Source: Pelomonas lactea (GTDB taxonomy: Bacteria > Pseudomonadota > Gammaproteobacteria > Burkholderiales > Burkholderiaceae_C). From it: a stretch of 64,000 bases of DNA. Where the stretch lies: contig NZ_JBIGHX010000001.1 of assembly GCF_043555885.1 (NCBI RefSeq), positions 868,001 through 932,000 on the forward strand, read 5' to 3'. This document shows, in pieces, positions 25,770 through 34,347 of the stretch. The notes under the pieces are model-generated. The model worked only from the letters and a program-made list of their open reading frames with translations. It had not been told where the DNA came from and searched no databases. Each line of letters starts with the position of its first letter. Position 1 is the first letter of the stretch. A program made the position numbers and the translations under genes.

Positions 25770-28700
25770 ACCGCCAACGCCACCACCGTCGGCGCCCCCG
25801 TGAAGCGCATGACCCCGGCATCCAGCACCGCCGCGATGACGCCCAGCATCACGCCCATGCCCATGCCGTAGCCCGAGCAGGCGTGCGGCGGCGCGCCGTT
25901 GGGGTCGGCCCGGTCGCCGCCGAAAGCGACGTGGTGGCGCAGCGGGTCCTGCTGCGTGGCCGAGCCCAGGCCCACCACCAGCACGCGGCCCGGCTGGACG
26001 TCAACCTGGCCGAGCTTGTGCGCCACGCGCGCCTTGCGCCAGATCTGGAACGGCGTGGGCCGCTGGTTCAGCGTGGCCACCATCGTGGGCCGCAGCCGCG
26101 CGACGGCCTCGGCATACGGCCGCATGCCGGTGGCCGCGTCGGGCTTCACCTCGGTCCACAGCGGCTGCAGCTCCCAGAGCTTCCTCGTCTGCACCCAGCC
26201 GGCCAGCACGGTCAGCAGGTTGGCATGCGTGGTGGGCGGGAAGCCCAGCATGATGCCGGCCAGCGTGCGCGCCGGCAGGTCGGGCGTGGCGCCAGGCACG
26301 GCCTGGGCGGCAGCGACGATCTTGGCGGCCAGCGGTGGCAGCTGCGTGCCCGGCTCATCCAGCCAGGCCTGGGTGGCCGCCAGGAAGCGCTGGCCCGCCG
26401 CACGGCCCTCGGCCTTCACGGCGTCGGTCGGGTAGGGGCCGAACACGTGGCGCGACACCTTGAACAGGTCGCGCGGGCAACGCGGCGCCACGGCACCAAC
26501 ACCCGGCGCGCCGGCATAGGCTTCGGCGTGGAACTCCGTGCCCCAGATGCGCTTGCCGTCGGGCTGGCCGAACCAGGCCGTGCACAGCGCGGCCAGCACG
26601 CCTTCGCTCAGGCGCTCGAAGTCCAGCGGCGTGTCAGCGGGCAGGTCCTTGGGCTTCTGGCTGGCGGGGAAGGCGTCCAGCAGCGCGCGCGCCTCGGCCT
26701 TCAGCTTCTCCAGGCCCATCTTGGCGATCTTGTAGGCCGTGGCGTAGCACTGCGCCTCGCTGTAGGCCTCGATGGCGGCGTTGATGGCCGGCGCCTGCTC
26801 GCGGTGGCCGGTGTCGTCGTCCAGGCCCAGGAAGCCCACGCCGATGGAGTCGTGCATGCGCTCGCCGTAGCCGCTGTTGGAGTAGCGGTCGGGGGCGTTC
26901 CTCAGCACCTCGCAGACGCGCTCGGCCGCGCCCACCAGCACGCCGTAGGCGGTGTCCACCACGCCGCCGGGCTGGGCGCGCACCCAGGCCCAGGCCTGGT
27001 CGCGGGTGTTGGTGTCTTCCAGCCACAGCTGCATCGCGGCCTTGTCCTGCAGGTCGGGCACGCGCTCGGGCACCGGCACGGGCGCCGGCAGCGGCAGGGC
27101 CAGCTCCACCAGGCCCGGCAGGCCCTTCAGCGCGGCGATGGACGGCACGAAGAAGTAGGCGCCCCACTGCAGCGTGACGAAGGGCTCGGGGCCCAGGTCC
27201 ACCTCGTAGGGCTTGCCGGCATGCTCGAACGGGAACAGCCGCGGGCCGGCGCTGCCGTCCACGACGCCCAGCAGCGGGTCCGGCTGGCCCGAGTAGCCGC
27301 CGCTGGCGTTGCCGCCGGCGATCCAGCGCTGCACCACCTCGAACTGCTCGGCCAGGTGGGCGTTGTAGGCCATGAAGACCAGGCCGCGGTCCTCGTCGTC
27401 CGGCGCGTCGGCATGCACCGGCGCGCCGTAGCTCATGCCGCGGCGCAGGATGCGCGGCATGCGGCTCTTGGAAAACGCGGTGCCGGCCAGGTCGCGCGGG
27501 TTGGCGCGGCGGATGTGGGCGTGGAAGGGGCAGGCGGCGCCCTGCGCGTCCTTGGCGTAGTTGAAGTCGTTGCCGGTCACGGCCGGCGCGGCCAGCGCGC
27601 GGCCGTCCTGCCAGCGGCCCATCAGCTTGGCGAGCACGAGGTCGTGGTCCAGACCGATCTTCCTGGCCTGCTCGTAGGTGCGCTTGGCGAAGCGGCCGGT
27701 GTACTGGCGCAGCTTGCGCACGACGAGGAAGCTGCCGCGGTCCAGCAGCGCGTCGGGCTGCTCGGGCACGGCGTAGCCCTTGTCACGCTCGGTCGGGAAG
27801 CCCTGCAGGATCTCGCCGGTCTTGACGGTGTCGTCCCAGGCGGTGCCGGGCGTGCCGGCCCCGGCGAGCTGGGGTTGGCTGATGCCGTCCTTGAAGCCGA
27901 AGTGCTCCTTGTCGGCCGCGTTGCTGCGCATGGGCTCCAGCGCCACCAGCGCCAGGCCGGTGCCCACGGTCAGCGCGTCGGCCAGCGCGCGCAGGCGCTG
28001 CTCGTCGGCGGCCGTGAAGGCGTCGCCCGACTCGGCGGCCGGGAAGCGCAGCTGCACCAGCACATGCGTGTTGTCGGGCGCAACGCGGTCCACGCCGTTG
28101 ACGTGGCGGGCCAGCGCCCAGTGCGTGGGGTGGTTGTGGCGCACGTCGCCCAGCAGGCCGGCGCGCGCGGCCATGCCCTCCTTGAAGGCCTGCGGGAAGC
28201 GCTCCAGCCGCGCGGCGGGCACGCCCAGCGCCTTCAGGCCGGCCAGCGTCAGCGCCACCTGGCGCCAGACGCCGTCGGCGCTGGTGCCGTCGTTGTCGCG
28301 GTTGACCGGCGCCGTGCTCAGCCAGGCCACCGCCTGGGCCGCGTTGGCCACGCGCAGCAGCACCAGGCCGCCGCGGTTGCCGGGCGGCTTGGTCAGGATG
28401 CAGGCCTGCAGGTCGCCGGGCTTCAGCGACAGCGCGCGCGCCTGCCCCTGCGGCTCGGGCAGCGGCTGCTCGAACCACTGCAGCATCTCGTAGTGCCGCT
28501 GGCGCAGCGCGCCGCCGGGCGTCTTGCCGCCGTCGTTGGGGAACTGCTGGGCGGTGTTCAGCTCGCTCAGCTCGAACAGGATGTCGTGCGTGGCGCGCAG
28601 CAGGCAGGCGCGGTCCGGCGCATGCGCGCCGAAGAAGCGCTGCAGCGTGAACAGCCCCGCCAGCGGCACCAGGCCGCGCGCGGCCATCGCGAAGCGGTCC

Positions 28701-29296
28701 TTGTCCCCGGTGGGCAGCGGCTGCACCTCGCCGGAGGCCGGCGCGCGCAGGCGGTTGAACTCCAGCTCGCTGGCGCGGCCGCGCTGTGCGGCCTCCAGCC
28801 TGGCCAGGTACTCGGCGTCGCTGACGGTGCGGCCCGATTCGATGAACAGGAAATCCGCCGACACCTCGTGCTCGCGCACCCAGCGCGCGTACGTCTCGAA
28901 GCTGCAGTCGCGCGACAGCGTGTAGCCCTCGGTGTGGCACAGCATCAGGTCCAGCGTGGAGCCGAGCTGGTCCCAGATGACCCGCATGTAGGGCTCCCAG
29001 CCGCCATCGAAGTTCACGCACAGCAGCAGCCGGTCGGGCGCGCCGTCCTTGCCCTCCACGATGCTCCAGCGGAACGAGTGGACGATGCGCCAGCGGGCGA
29101 CGATGTCGGTGTAGGGCGACGCCGGCGCGCTGCTCTCGCGCGAGCCCAGGCGCAGGCCGTTGAGCGTCTTCAACACCTTGCGCAGCCGGTCCACGTAGGT
29201 GACGACTTCCAGTGCGTCGACGAAGCCGCGCTTGATGTCGGCCAGCAGGTTGAGGTCGGTGATGCCGCCCAGTTGGACGTCGTTGCCGCGTGCCAT
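25766..29296 (-). CDS. DyP-type peroxidase-cytochrome P450 fusion protein
   Basis: 1176 residues. Residues 1-290 are an unrecognised N-terminal domain. Residues about 295-740 are a dye-decolorizing peroxidase: the GxxDG motif is GFKDG at 467-471 (catalytic Asp470), the haem-ligand His region is FHAHIRRANPR (591-601), and the distal Arg lies in RILRRGMSYG (615-624). Residues about 750-1176 look like a cytochrome P450: an I-helix-like LGFPPTTHANLLTVLAGW near 1017-1034, a K-helix-like AVARLRP at 1064-1070, and the cysteine loop APPHACSGYGMGMG with Cys1140 as probable thiolate ligand. The ExxR Glu seems replaced (AVAR). No signal peptide is seen. The start ATG 29296 has AGGGAGA upstream. The substrate is unknown. 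Confidence 0.85.
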   Translation of the reverse strand: MARGNDVQLGGITDLNLLADIKRGFVDALEVVTYVDRLRKVLKTLNGLRLGSRESSAPASPYTDIVARWRIVHSFRWSIVEGKDGAPDRLLLCVNFDGGWEPYMRVIWDQLGSTLDLMLCHTEGYTLSRDCSFETYARWVREHEVSADFLFIESGRTVSDAEYLARLEAAQRGRASELEFNRLRAPASGEVQPLPTGDKDRFAMAARGLVPLAGLFTLQRFFGAHAPDRACLLRATHDILFELSELNTAQQFPNDGGKTPGGALRQRHYEMLQWFEQPLPEPQGQARALSLKPGDLQACILTKPPGNRGGLVLLRVANAAQAVAWLSTAPVNRDNDGTSADGVWRQVALTLAGLKALGVPAARLERFPQAFKEGMAARAGLLGDVRHNHPTHWALARHVNGVDRVAPDNTHVLVQLRFPAAESGDAFTAADEQRLRALADALTVGTGLALVALEPMRSNAADKEHFGFKDGISQPQLAGAGTPGTAWDDTVKTGEILQGFPTERDKGYAVPEQPDALLDRGSFLVVRKLRQYTGRFAKRTYEQARKIGLDHDLVLAKLMGRWQDGRALAAPAVTGNDFNYAKDAQGAACPFHAHIRRANPRDLAGTAFSKSRMPRILRRGMSYGAPVHADAPDDEDRGLVFMAYNAHLAEQFEVVQRWIAGGNASGGYSGQPDPLLGVVDGSAGPRLFPFEHAGKPYEVDLGPEPFVTLQWGAYFFVPSIAALKGLPGLVELALPLPAPVPVPERVPDLQDKAAMQLWLEDTNTRDQAWAWVRAQPGGVVDTAYGVLVGAAERVCEVLRNAPDRYSNSGYGERMHDSIGVGFLGLDDDTGHREQAPAINAAIEAYSEAQCYATAYKIAKMGLEKLKAEARALLDAFPASQKPKDLPADTPLDFERLSEGVLAALCTAWFGQPDGKRIWGTEFHAEAYAGAPGVGAVAPRCPRDLFKVSRHVFGPYPTDAVKAEGRAAGQRFLAATQAWLDEPGTQLPPLAAKIVAAAQAVPGATPDLPARTLAGIMLGFPPTTHANLLTVLAGWVQTRKLWELQPLWTEVKPDAATGMRPYAEAVARLRPTMVATLNQRPTPFQIWRKARVAHKLGQVDVQPGRVLVVGLGSATQQDPLRHHVAFGGDRADPNGAPPHACSGYGMGMGVMLGVIAAVLDAGVMRFTGAPTVVALAV

Positions 29297-29494
29297 GTTC
29301 TGTCTCCCTTGGATGAGCGCGCGCAGTATCCGCGTTAGCCGTGACAGGCCGGCCACGCGTCGCCCACAAGCGTGACGATGGCCCTCGTCGCCCCCAGCCG
29401 CAATTCATCCGCGGAATCCGACAACCTATCGCAAACCCCAGGACGGGCAAACCCTAGGCGAGCACAGTCACGCTCACCAAACCGGGAGAGCACC

Positions 29495-29782
29495 ATGAAC
29501 CGCATCAGCACCACCAGCCACCGCGTCGCCACCCGCCTGCAGGCGGCCAGCGCCGCTGCCCTCGTCGCCCTCGTGGCGCTGACCGGCGCCGCGTGGATGA
29601 CGCTGACGGTGCCGGCCGACGACGTGCCGGTGGTGCAGCTGGAGCGCGTGGTTGTCGAAGGCCGGCGCGCCGGCACCCAGGTGGCCGAGGTGCAGCAGCT
29701 GCCGCGCGTGGTGGTCACCGGCCGCCGCGACCCGACGGCCGACGGCGCCCAGCTGGCCAGTGCCGGCAGCACGCTGAACTGA
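29495..29782 (+). CDS. small exported protein with two TonB-box-like VVVTG motifs
   Basis: 95 residues. Residues 1-38 form a long signal sequence or membrane anchor (AASAAALVALVALTGAAWM). The mature part has LERVVVEGRRAG and, after VAEVQQ, LPRVVVTGRRD, the same unit repeated in the protein at 17678-17911. GGGAGAG precedes the ATG. It is divergent from the DyP-P450 gene, with 198 bp between. The function is unknown, but the motif is that of the TonB box of outer-membrane receptors. Confidence 0.72.
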   Translation: MNRISTTSHRVATRLQAASAAALVALVALTGAAWMTLTVPADDVPVVQLERVVVEGRRAGTQVAEVQQLPRVVVTGRRDPTADGAQLASAGSTLN

Positions 29783-29791
29783 GCGCCGCGG

Positions 29792-30568
29792 CTAGACCAG
29801 CCGCGGCAACCACATGCCCAGCGTCGCGCCGAAGATGCCAACGGCCGTGGCCACGCTGAGCAGCACCAGCGCGAGCGCCAGCACCAGCCCCCGGCCGCGC
29901 GCGCGCAGGTAGAGCTCCAGCACCGCCAGCGGCAGCAGGAACTGCGCGAAGTTCATCGCCGTCACGAAGGGCCCGGTGAAGGTCTTGGGATCGAAGCCCA
30001 CGGGTGCCTGCCAGATCAGCATCCACAGCATGAAGCCGACGCGGAAGAACCACACGCCGTTGGCCGCGATGAACAGCCGCAGCGCCCAGCGCCGGTGCGC
30101 CTCGAACTGCCGCGCCCGCGCATGCCGCCAGGCCAGCGCCGCGAAGGTGACGATGAACACGCCGTTCAGGCTGGTGGCCAGCTGCATGGTCACGCCGCCC
30201 ACGGTGCCGCGCACCCAGATCAGGTAGAAGCCGCTGACGGTGCCCAGCAGGGCGCCCGCAAGGAACACGCGGCCCAGCGTGCGGTGCACGGCCGGCATGC
30301 GCCGGCGCAGCGGCGGGATGAGCTGCAGCACGCCGATGCCGGTCATCAACAGCGCGAAGACCAGGTGCAGGCTCAGCATCGCGTTGCCCAGCCCGTCGCC
30401 CGCCACCCAGCGCGATTCGCCCGGCGGCCCGCCCAGCGCGGCGCGCCCGTAGCTGACGCCGATGTACAGCGCAAAGATGGCCAGCCCCGTGGCGGCGACG
30501 AGGTACCAGAGGCCGGCAGCGGCCGCGACCGGGCGGCTGGGCCGGCCGGCGGAGGTGAAGGTGTCCAT
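29792..30568 (-). CDS. DUF2306 membrane protein
   Basis: 258 residues with about seven hydrophobic segments. The family pattern is visible: MLSLHLVFALLMTGIGVLQLIPPLRRRMPAVHRTLGRVF, then SGFYLIWVRG and a basic loop FEAHRRWALRLFIAANGVWFFRVGF. Conserved His and Arg residues near membrane edges resemble haem- or quinone-contacting proteins, but the function is unknown. ATG 30568 with GGAG upstream is chosen over an earlier in-frame start. It is convergent with the small TonB-box protein, 9 bp apart. Confidence 0.85.
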   Translation of the reverse strand: MDTFTSAGRPSRPVAAAAGLWYLVAATGLAIFALYIGVSYGRAALGGPPGESRWVAGDGLGNAMLSLHLVFALLMTGIGVLQLIPPLRRRMPAVHRTLGRVFLAGALLGTVSGFYLIWVRGTVGGVTMQLATSLNGVFIVTFAALAWRHARARQFEAHRRWALRLFIAANGVWFFRVGFMLWMLIWQAPVGFDPKTFTGPFVTAMNFAQFLLPLAVLELYLRARGRGLVLALALVLLSVATAVGIFGATLGMWLPRLV

Positions 30569-30710
30569 GGCGAAGCTCCGTGATGCCGTTGCGACGCGCG
30601 GCATTCTTCGGAGCCATCGCTGGCGGGTCGCCCGGCGGCCGACGGGCTGCAGCCCGGATCGGACGAACTGCGCGGCAGCCGGACAGGCCGGCGGCGCGGC
30701 GGCGTGGCGG

Positions 30711-32600
30711 CTAACGCCCCAGCACGCGCAGGATCTCGCTGCCGTAGGCTTCCAGCTTCTTGGCGCCCACGCCGCTGATCTCGCCCAGCTCGGCCAGGTC
30801 GGCCGGCATCTGCCGCGCCATCTCGGCCAGCGTGGTGTTCTGGAAGATCACGTAGGCCGGCAGCCCGTGCTCCTTGGCCACCTCGGAGCGCCAGGCCTTC
30901 AGCGCCTCGAAGCGCTCGGTGGCATCAGCGTCCAGCCCCAGCGCCGGGTCGGCCTTGGGCTTGGCCGTGCGGCCGGCCTTGGCCCCCTTGCCGCGCGGCT
31001 TCTTTTCCTCGGCCTCGCGCAGCCGGATCTCCACCTCGCCCTTGAGCACGCCGCGCGCGCTGTCCTGCAGCGCCAGCGTGTGGAACTCGCCCTCGGCCGC
31101 CACATGGCCCAGCGCGATGAGCTGGCGCAGCACGGCGCGCCATTGCTGCTCGGACAGGTCGGCGCCGCAGCCCCAGGTGGACAGCTGGTCGTGGCCATGC
31201 TGCCGGGTCTTGTCCGTCACCTTGCCGCGCAGCACGTCGATGAGGTGGCCGGCGCCGAAGCTCTGGCCGCGCTGGTGGAAGCGGTAGATGCAGGAGAGCA
31301 GCTTGCGCGCCGCCTCGGTGGCGTCCCACGTGGCCGGCGGGTTCAGGCAGTTGTCGCAGTTGCCGCAGGGCTTGCTCTGCTCACCGAAGTACGCCAGCAG
31401 CCGCACGCGCCGGCAGTCCGTCGCCTCGCACAGCGCCAGCAGCGCATCGAGCTTGCCGCGCTGGCCCTGCTTGAACACCTCGTCCGCCGGGCTCTCGTCG
31501 ATCATGCGGCGCTGGTTGACGACGTCGGCCAGGCCGTAGGTCATCCACGCCTCGGCCGGCGCGCCGTCGCGACCGGCACGGCCGGTCTCCTGGTAGTAGG
31601 CCTCGATGTTCTTGGGCAGGTCCAGGTGGGCGACGAAGCGCACGTCGGGCTTGTCGATGCCCATGCCGAACGCGATGGTGGCGACGATGACGAGGCCCTC
31701 CTCGCGCAGGAAGCGGTCCTGGTGGCGGCGGCGCACGTCGGCGTCCAGGCCGGCGTGGTAGGGCAGCGCATTGATGCCCTCGCTCTTCAGCCACTCGGCG
31801 GTTTCTTCCACCTTCTTGCGGCTCTGGCAGTAGATGACGCCGGCCTCGCCGTCGTGGTCGTCCTGGATGAAGCGCAGCAGCTGCTCGCGCGGCGAGCCGT
31901 TCTTCTCGACGATGAGGTAGCGGATGTTGGGCCGGTCGAAGCTGCTGATGAAGACGCGCGCATCCTGCAGCTGCAGCCGCTGGATGATGTCGGCCCGCGT
32001 CAGGTCGTCGGCCGTGGCCGTCAGCGCGATGCGCGGCACCTCGGGGAAGCGCTCGTGCAGCAGGCTCAGCTGCAGGTACTCCGAGCGGAAGTCGTGCCCC
32101 CATTGGCTGACGCAGTGCGCCTCGTCGATGGCGAACATGCTCAGCAGGCCGCGCTCGCGCAGGCTCTCCAGCTGCGCCAGGAAGCGCGGGGTGGTGAGCC
32201 GCTCCGGCGCGGCGTACAGCAGCGTCAGGCGCCCGCTCATCATCTCGCGCTCGACGCGGCTGGCCTCCTCGCCAGTGAGGCTGCTGTTCAGGAAGGCGGC
32301 GTGCACGCCGGCCTCCTCCAGCGCGCCGACCTGGTCGTGCATCAGCGCGATCAGCGGGCTGACGACGATGGCCACGCCCTGCCCCCGCGTGTGGCGCAGG
32401 ATGGCCGGCACCTGATAGCACAGGCTCTTGCCGCCGCCGGTGGGCATCAGCACCAGCGCGTCGCCGCCGGCGGCCACCTGCTCGACGATCTCGGCCTGCT
32501 GGCCGCGGAAGGCGGTGTAGCCGAAGACTGCTGACAGGACCTGGTGCGCTGCGGATTGCAGGTCGTCGGTGGGGCTTGGAAGATGCACGGGCGGGTTCAT
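30711..32600 (-). CDS. recQ: ATP-dependent DNA helicase RecQ
   Basis: 629 residues. 3'-5' helicase of the RecF recombination pathway. It has FGYTAFRGQQAEIVEQV, Walker A PTGGGKSLCYQVP, the DEAH box IDEAHCVSQWGHDFR with the aromatic-rich loop, ALTATAD, motif VI FYQETGRAGRDG-like YYQETGRAGRDGAPAE, the zinc site CRRVRLLAYFGEQ..CGNCDNC, a winged-helix domain, and a C-terminal HRDC domain (LPAYVIFQNTTLAEMA). ATG 32600 lies at the very edge of a 23-bp terminal inverted repeat, so its leader and ribosome-binding region come from that element. Confidence 0.97.
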   Translation of the reverse strand: MNPPVHLPSPTDDLQSAAHQVLSAVFGYTAFRGQQAEIVEQVAAGGDALVLMPTGGGKSLCYQVPAILRHTRGQGVAIVVSPLIALMHDQVGALEEAGVHAAFLNSSLTGEEASRVEREMMSGRLTLLYAAPERLTTPRFLAQLESLRERGLLSMFAIDEAHCVSQWGHDFRSEYLQLSLLHERFPEVPRIALTATADDLTRADIIQRLQLQDARVFISSFDRPNIRYLIVEKNGSPREQLLRFIQDDHDGEAGVIYCQSRKKVEETAEWLKSEGINALPYHAGLDADVRRRHQDRFLREEGLVIVATIAFGMGIDKPDVRFVAHLDLPKNIEAYYQETGRAGRDGAPAEAWMTYGLADVVNQRRMIDESPADEVFKQGQRGKLDALLALCEATDCRRVRLLAYFGEQSKPCGNCDNCLNPPATWDATEAARKLLSCIYRFHQRGQSFGAGHLIDVLRGKVTDKTRQHGHDQLSTWGCGADLSEQQWRAVLRQLIALGHVAAEGEFHTLALQDSARGVLKGEVEIRLREAEEKKPRGKGAKAGRTAKPKADPALGLDADATERFEALKAWRSEVAKEHGLPAYVIFQNTTLAEMARQMPADLAELGEISGVGAKKLEAYGSEILRVLGR

Positions 32601-32842
32601 TCAACCTGGATTCGGCAGTGGGGCGCGCCCGAGGGGCTGGCGAGGCGCGCTGATGGCAAGGCGCGACGACGAAGTGGGCTCCAGCCCACGAGAAGGAGCA
32701 ACGCCGCCAGCGGCGCGAAGCGCCAGACCAGCGGGCGTGCAGCGTTGTTCACCGACGTGGTGAACGAGGCCATGGCCGAAAGTGTTGATTGGACAAGCAT
32801 TCCGATGAGTAGCAAGCGGCCCACTGCCGAATGCAGGTTCAA
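32600..32842. mobile_element. MITE-like element with 23-bp terminal inverted repeats
   Basis: The ends 32600-32622 and 32820-32842 are inverted copies that match at 21 of 23 positions (right end begins CCCACTGCCGAATGCAGG). The 243-bp interior has no credible gene. It contains a perfect hairpin GTGGGCT-CC-AGCCCAC at 32674-32689. The size, non-coding interior and matching ends are those of a miniature inverted-repeat transposable element. It fills the gap between recQ and the cupin gene and now supplies both upstream regions. No clear target-site duplication was found. Confidence 0.65.
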
Positions 32843-32864
32843 CGATTGTCCCAGGAGCTTTTCG

Positions 32865-33350
32865 ATGCCCACCCCTGCAGAGCTGCGCGAGCGGCTGATC
32901 CGCAACTTCAACGACGTGCCGCGCGAGCGCTTCCAGCGCGCGCCGCTGTACGACAGCGAGGCCGCCAGCCTCACGAAAGGCACCGCCGCCCGCCAGCTGG
33001 GCGCCAGCGTCGACACCGTCGCGCCCGGCCAGATGAGCTGCCCCTACCACCTGCACCACGCCGAGGAGGAGATGTTCATCATCCTGCAGGGCGAGGGCAC
33101 GCTGCGCGTGGCGGGCGAGCGCGTGCCCGTGCGCGCCGGTGACGTCATCACCATCCCGCCCGGGCCCGAGTACCCGCACCAGCTCATCAACACGTCCGAC
33201 GCGCCGCTGCACTACCTGTCCATCAGCACCCAGGTGCGGCCCGAGGTCTGCGAGTACCCGGACTCGGGCAAGGTGGGCGTGTTCAGCGACGGCCTGCGGC
33301 TGCTGCAGCGCCGCGAGGCCGGGCTGGACTACTGGGACGGCGAGCCCTGA
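32865..33350 (+). CDS. cupin-domain protein
   Basis: 161 residues, a single cupin beta-barrel. Metal-binding motif 1 is seen as CPYHLHHAEEEMFIILQGEG and motif 2 as PGPEYPHQLINTSDAPLHYL. AGGAG at 32852-32856 gives a good ribosome-binding site 8 bases before ATG 32865. Proteins of this kind are often sugar- or small-molecule-binding enzymes; the role is not known. Its promoter region probably lies in or next to the MITE-like element. Confidence 0.85.
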   Translation: MPTPAELRERLIRNFNDVPRERFQRAPLYDSEAASLTKGTAARQLGASVDTVAPGQMSCPYHLHHAEEEMFIILQGEGTLRVAGERVPVRAGDVITIPPGPEYPHQLINTSDAPLHYLSISTQVRPEVCEYPDSGKVGVFSDGLRLLQRREAGLDYWDGEP

Positions 33351-33369
33351 CGGCGCCGGCGGGCCCGGC

Positions 33370-33789
33370 TCAGGCGCTGGCCCACTGACGGTGGCCGCGC
33401 AGCGACGAGGCGGGGTCTTCCACCGCGGCGGTGCGCCGGATCAAACGCACCGCGCGCGGCTGTCGCCCGGTCCGCAGCTCGGCCGACACATCGCGCAGCA
33501 CCACGACGCCATGCTGCCGCTGCCACGACGCCCACAGCCGCGCCGCGTGCTCGTCGTCCCCCGGGGCGCCGGACAGCGTGTACCGGCTGCCCGTCTTCGA
33601 CTGCGCACCACCCCCGGCCGGGTGGACCTGCGCCAACGCGGACGAGACCTTCACGCTGTGCTCGCCGCTCACGCAGCCGACGAGGTGCCAGGACGGCGCG
33701 TCGTACTGCGGCACCTGCACTTCCCAGGCACGCCAGCGCACCAGCACGAGCCGTGGGGTGGTGTCGACTTCAAGCGGCAGGACGATCAT
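33370..33789 (-). CDS. hypothetical protein
   Basis: 139 residues, no signal peptide or membrane segment. It begins MIVLPLEVDTTPRLVLVRWRAWE and has aromatic residues spread through a beta-rich pattern, ending in a basic, Ala-rich tail. I recognise no family. It is convergent with the cupin gene, 19 bp apart. The start at ATG 33789 is the only ATG near the protein-like region. It could be a real small protein; codon use is like its neighbours. Confidence 0.5.
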   Translation of the reverse strand: MIVLPLEVDTTPRLVLVRWRAWEVQVPQYDAPSWHLVGCVSGEHSVKVSSALAQVHPAGGGAQSKTGSRYTLSGAPGDDEHAARLWASWQRQHGVVVLRDVSAELRTGRQPRAVRLIRRTAAVEDPASSLRGHRQWASA

Positions 33790-33966
33790 GGCAGCGGGGG
33801 CGGGCGAGGCGGCACGCCGGGCGGCAGCTCCGCGCGGCAGCCGCGCCGAGTGCCGCGGCCAACGCGGTCTCTGGATGACGATGCCCGCAGTCTGGCCCGC
33901 GCCAGGCCGGTGCCGCCTAGGACCGCAGGCCGACCGCGCTGTAGGACCGCACGCCGCCAGCGCCGT

Positions 33967-34185
33967 TCAGTAGTGCGGCGGCAGCTCGTCGCGCAGGCTG
34001 CGCACCCCGCCCGGCTCGGCCGCCGAGGTCCGGTCGCGCAGCTCGACGAGCTCGCGGATCAACCGGTCGATCTGCGCCTGCTGGCGCACGACGACAGCAT
34101 TGAGCTGCTCGACGGTGTCCTCGGCGAAGCTGGCCTTGATCTCCAGGTCCGTGAGGCGCTTCTCGAAGTCGTTGGGGGTGTCCAT
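33967..34185 (-). CDS. slyX: SlyX-like protein
   Basis: 72 residues forming a short coiled coil: FEKRLTDLEIKASFAEDTVEQLNAVVVRQQAQIDRLIRELVELRDR. The ending RDELPPHY is the conserved PPHY tail of SlyX. The family has no firm function. ATG 34185 gives the usual length. Confidence 0.93.
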   Translation of the reverse strand: MDTPNDFEKRLTDLEIKASFAEDTVEQLNAVVVRQQAQIDRLIRELVELRDRTSAAEPGGVRSLRDELPPHY

Positions 34186-34347
34186 GCGGCATTGTGTCGC
34201 TGACGGCCAACTGCCCCATCAGGGCCAATACAGCACGAGTTGACGAGCCCAGCATCGCCAGCCCCCCGGCTTGCGCTCAACGCCGACAACTGGGCCTGTA
34301 GCTTAGGCGTCTAGAACCTGAGGCAACGTGGCGTTGTTGGACATGAA

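Noticed and set aside
25883..29338. 1151-codon frame antisense to the DyP-P450 gene
   Set aside because: It is rich in Arg, Gly, Gln and His with no domain, while the minus strand has complete enzyme motifs.
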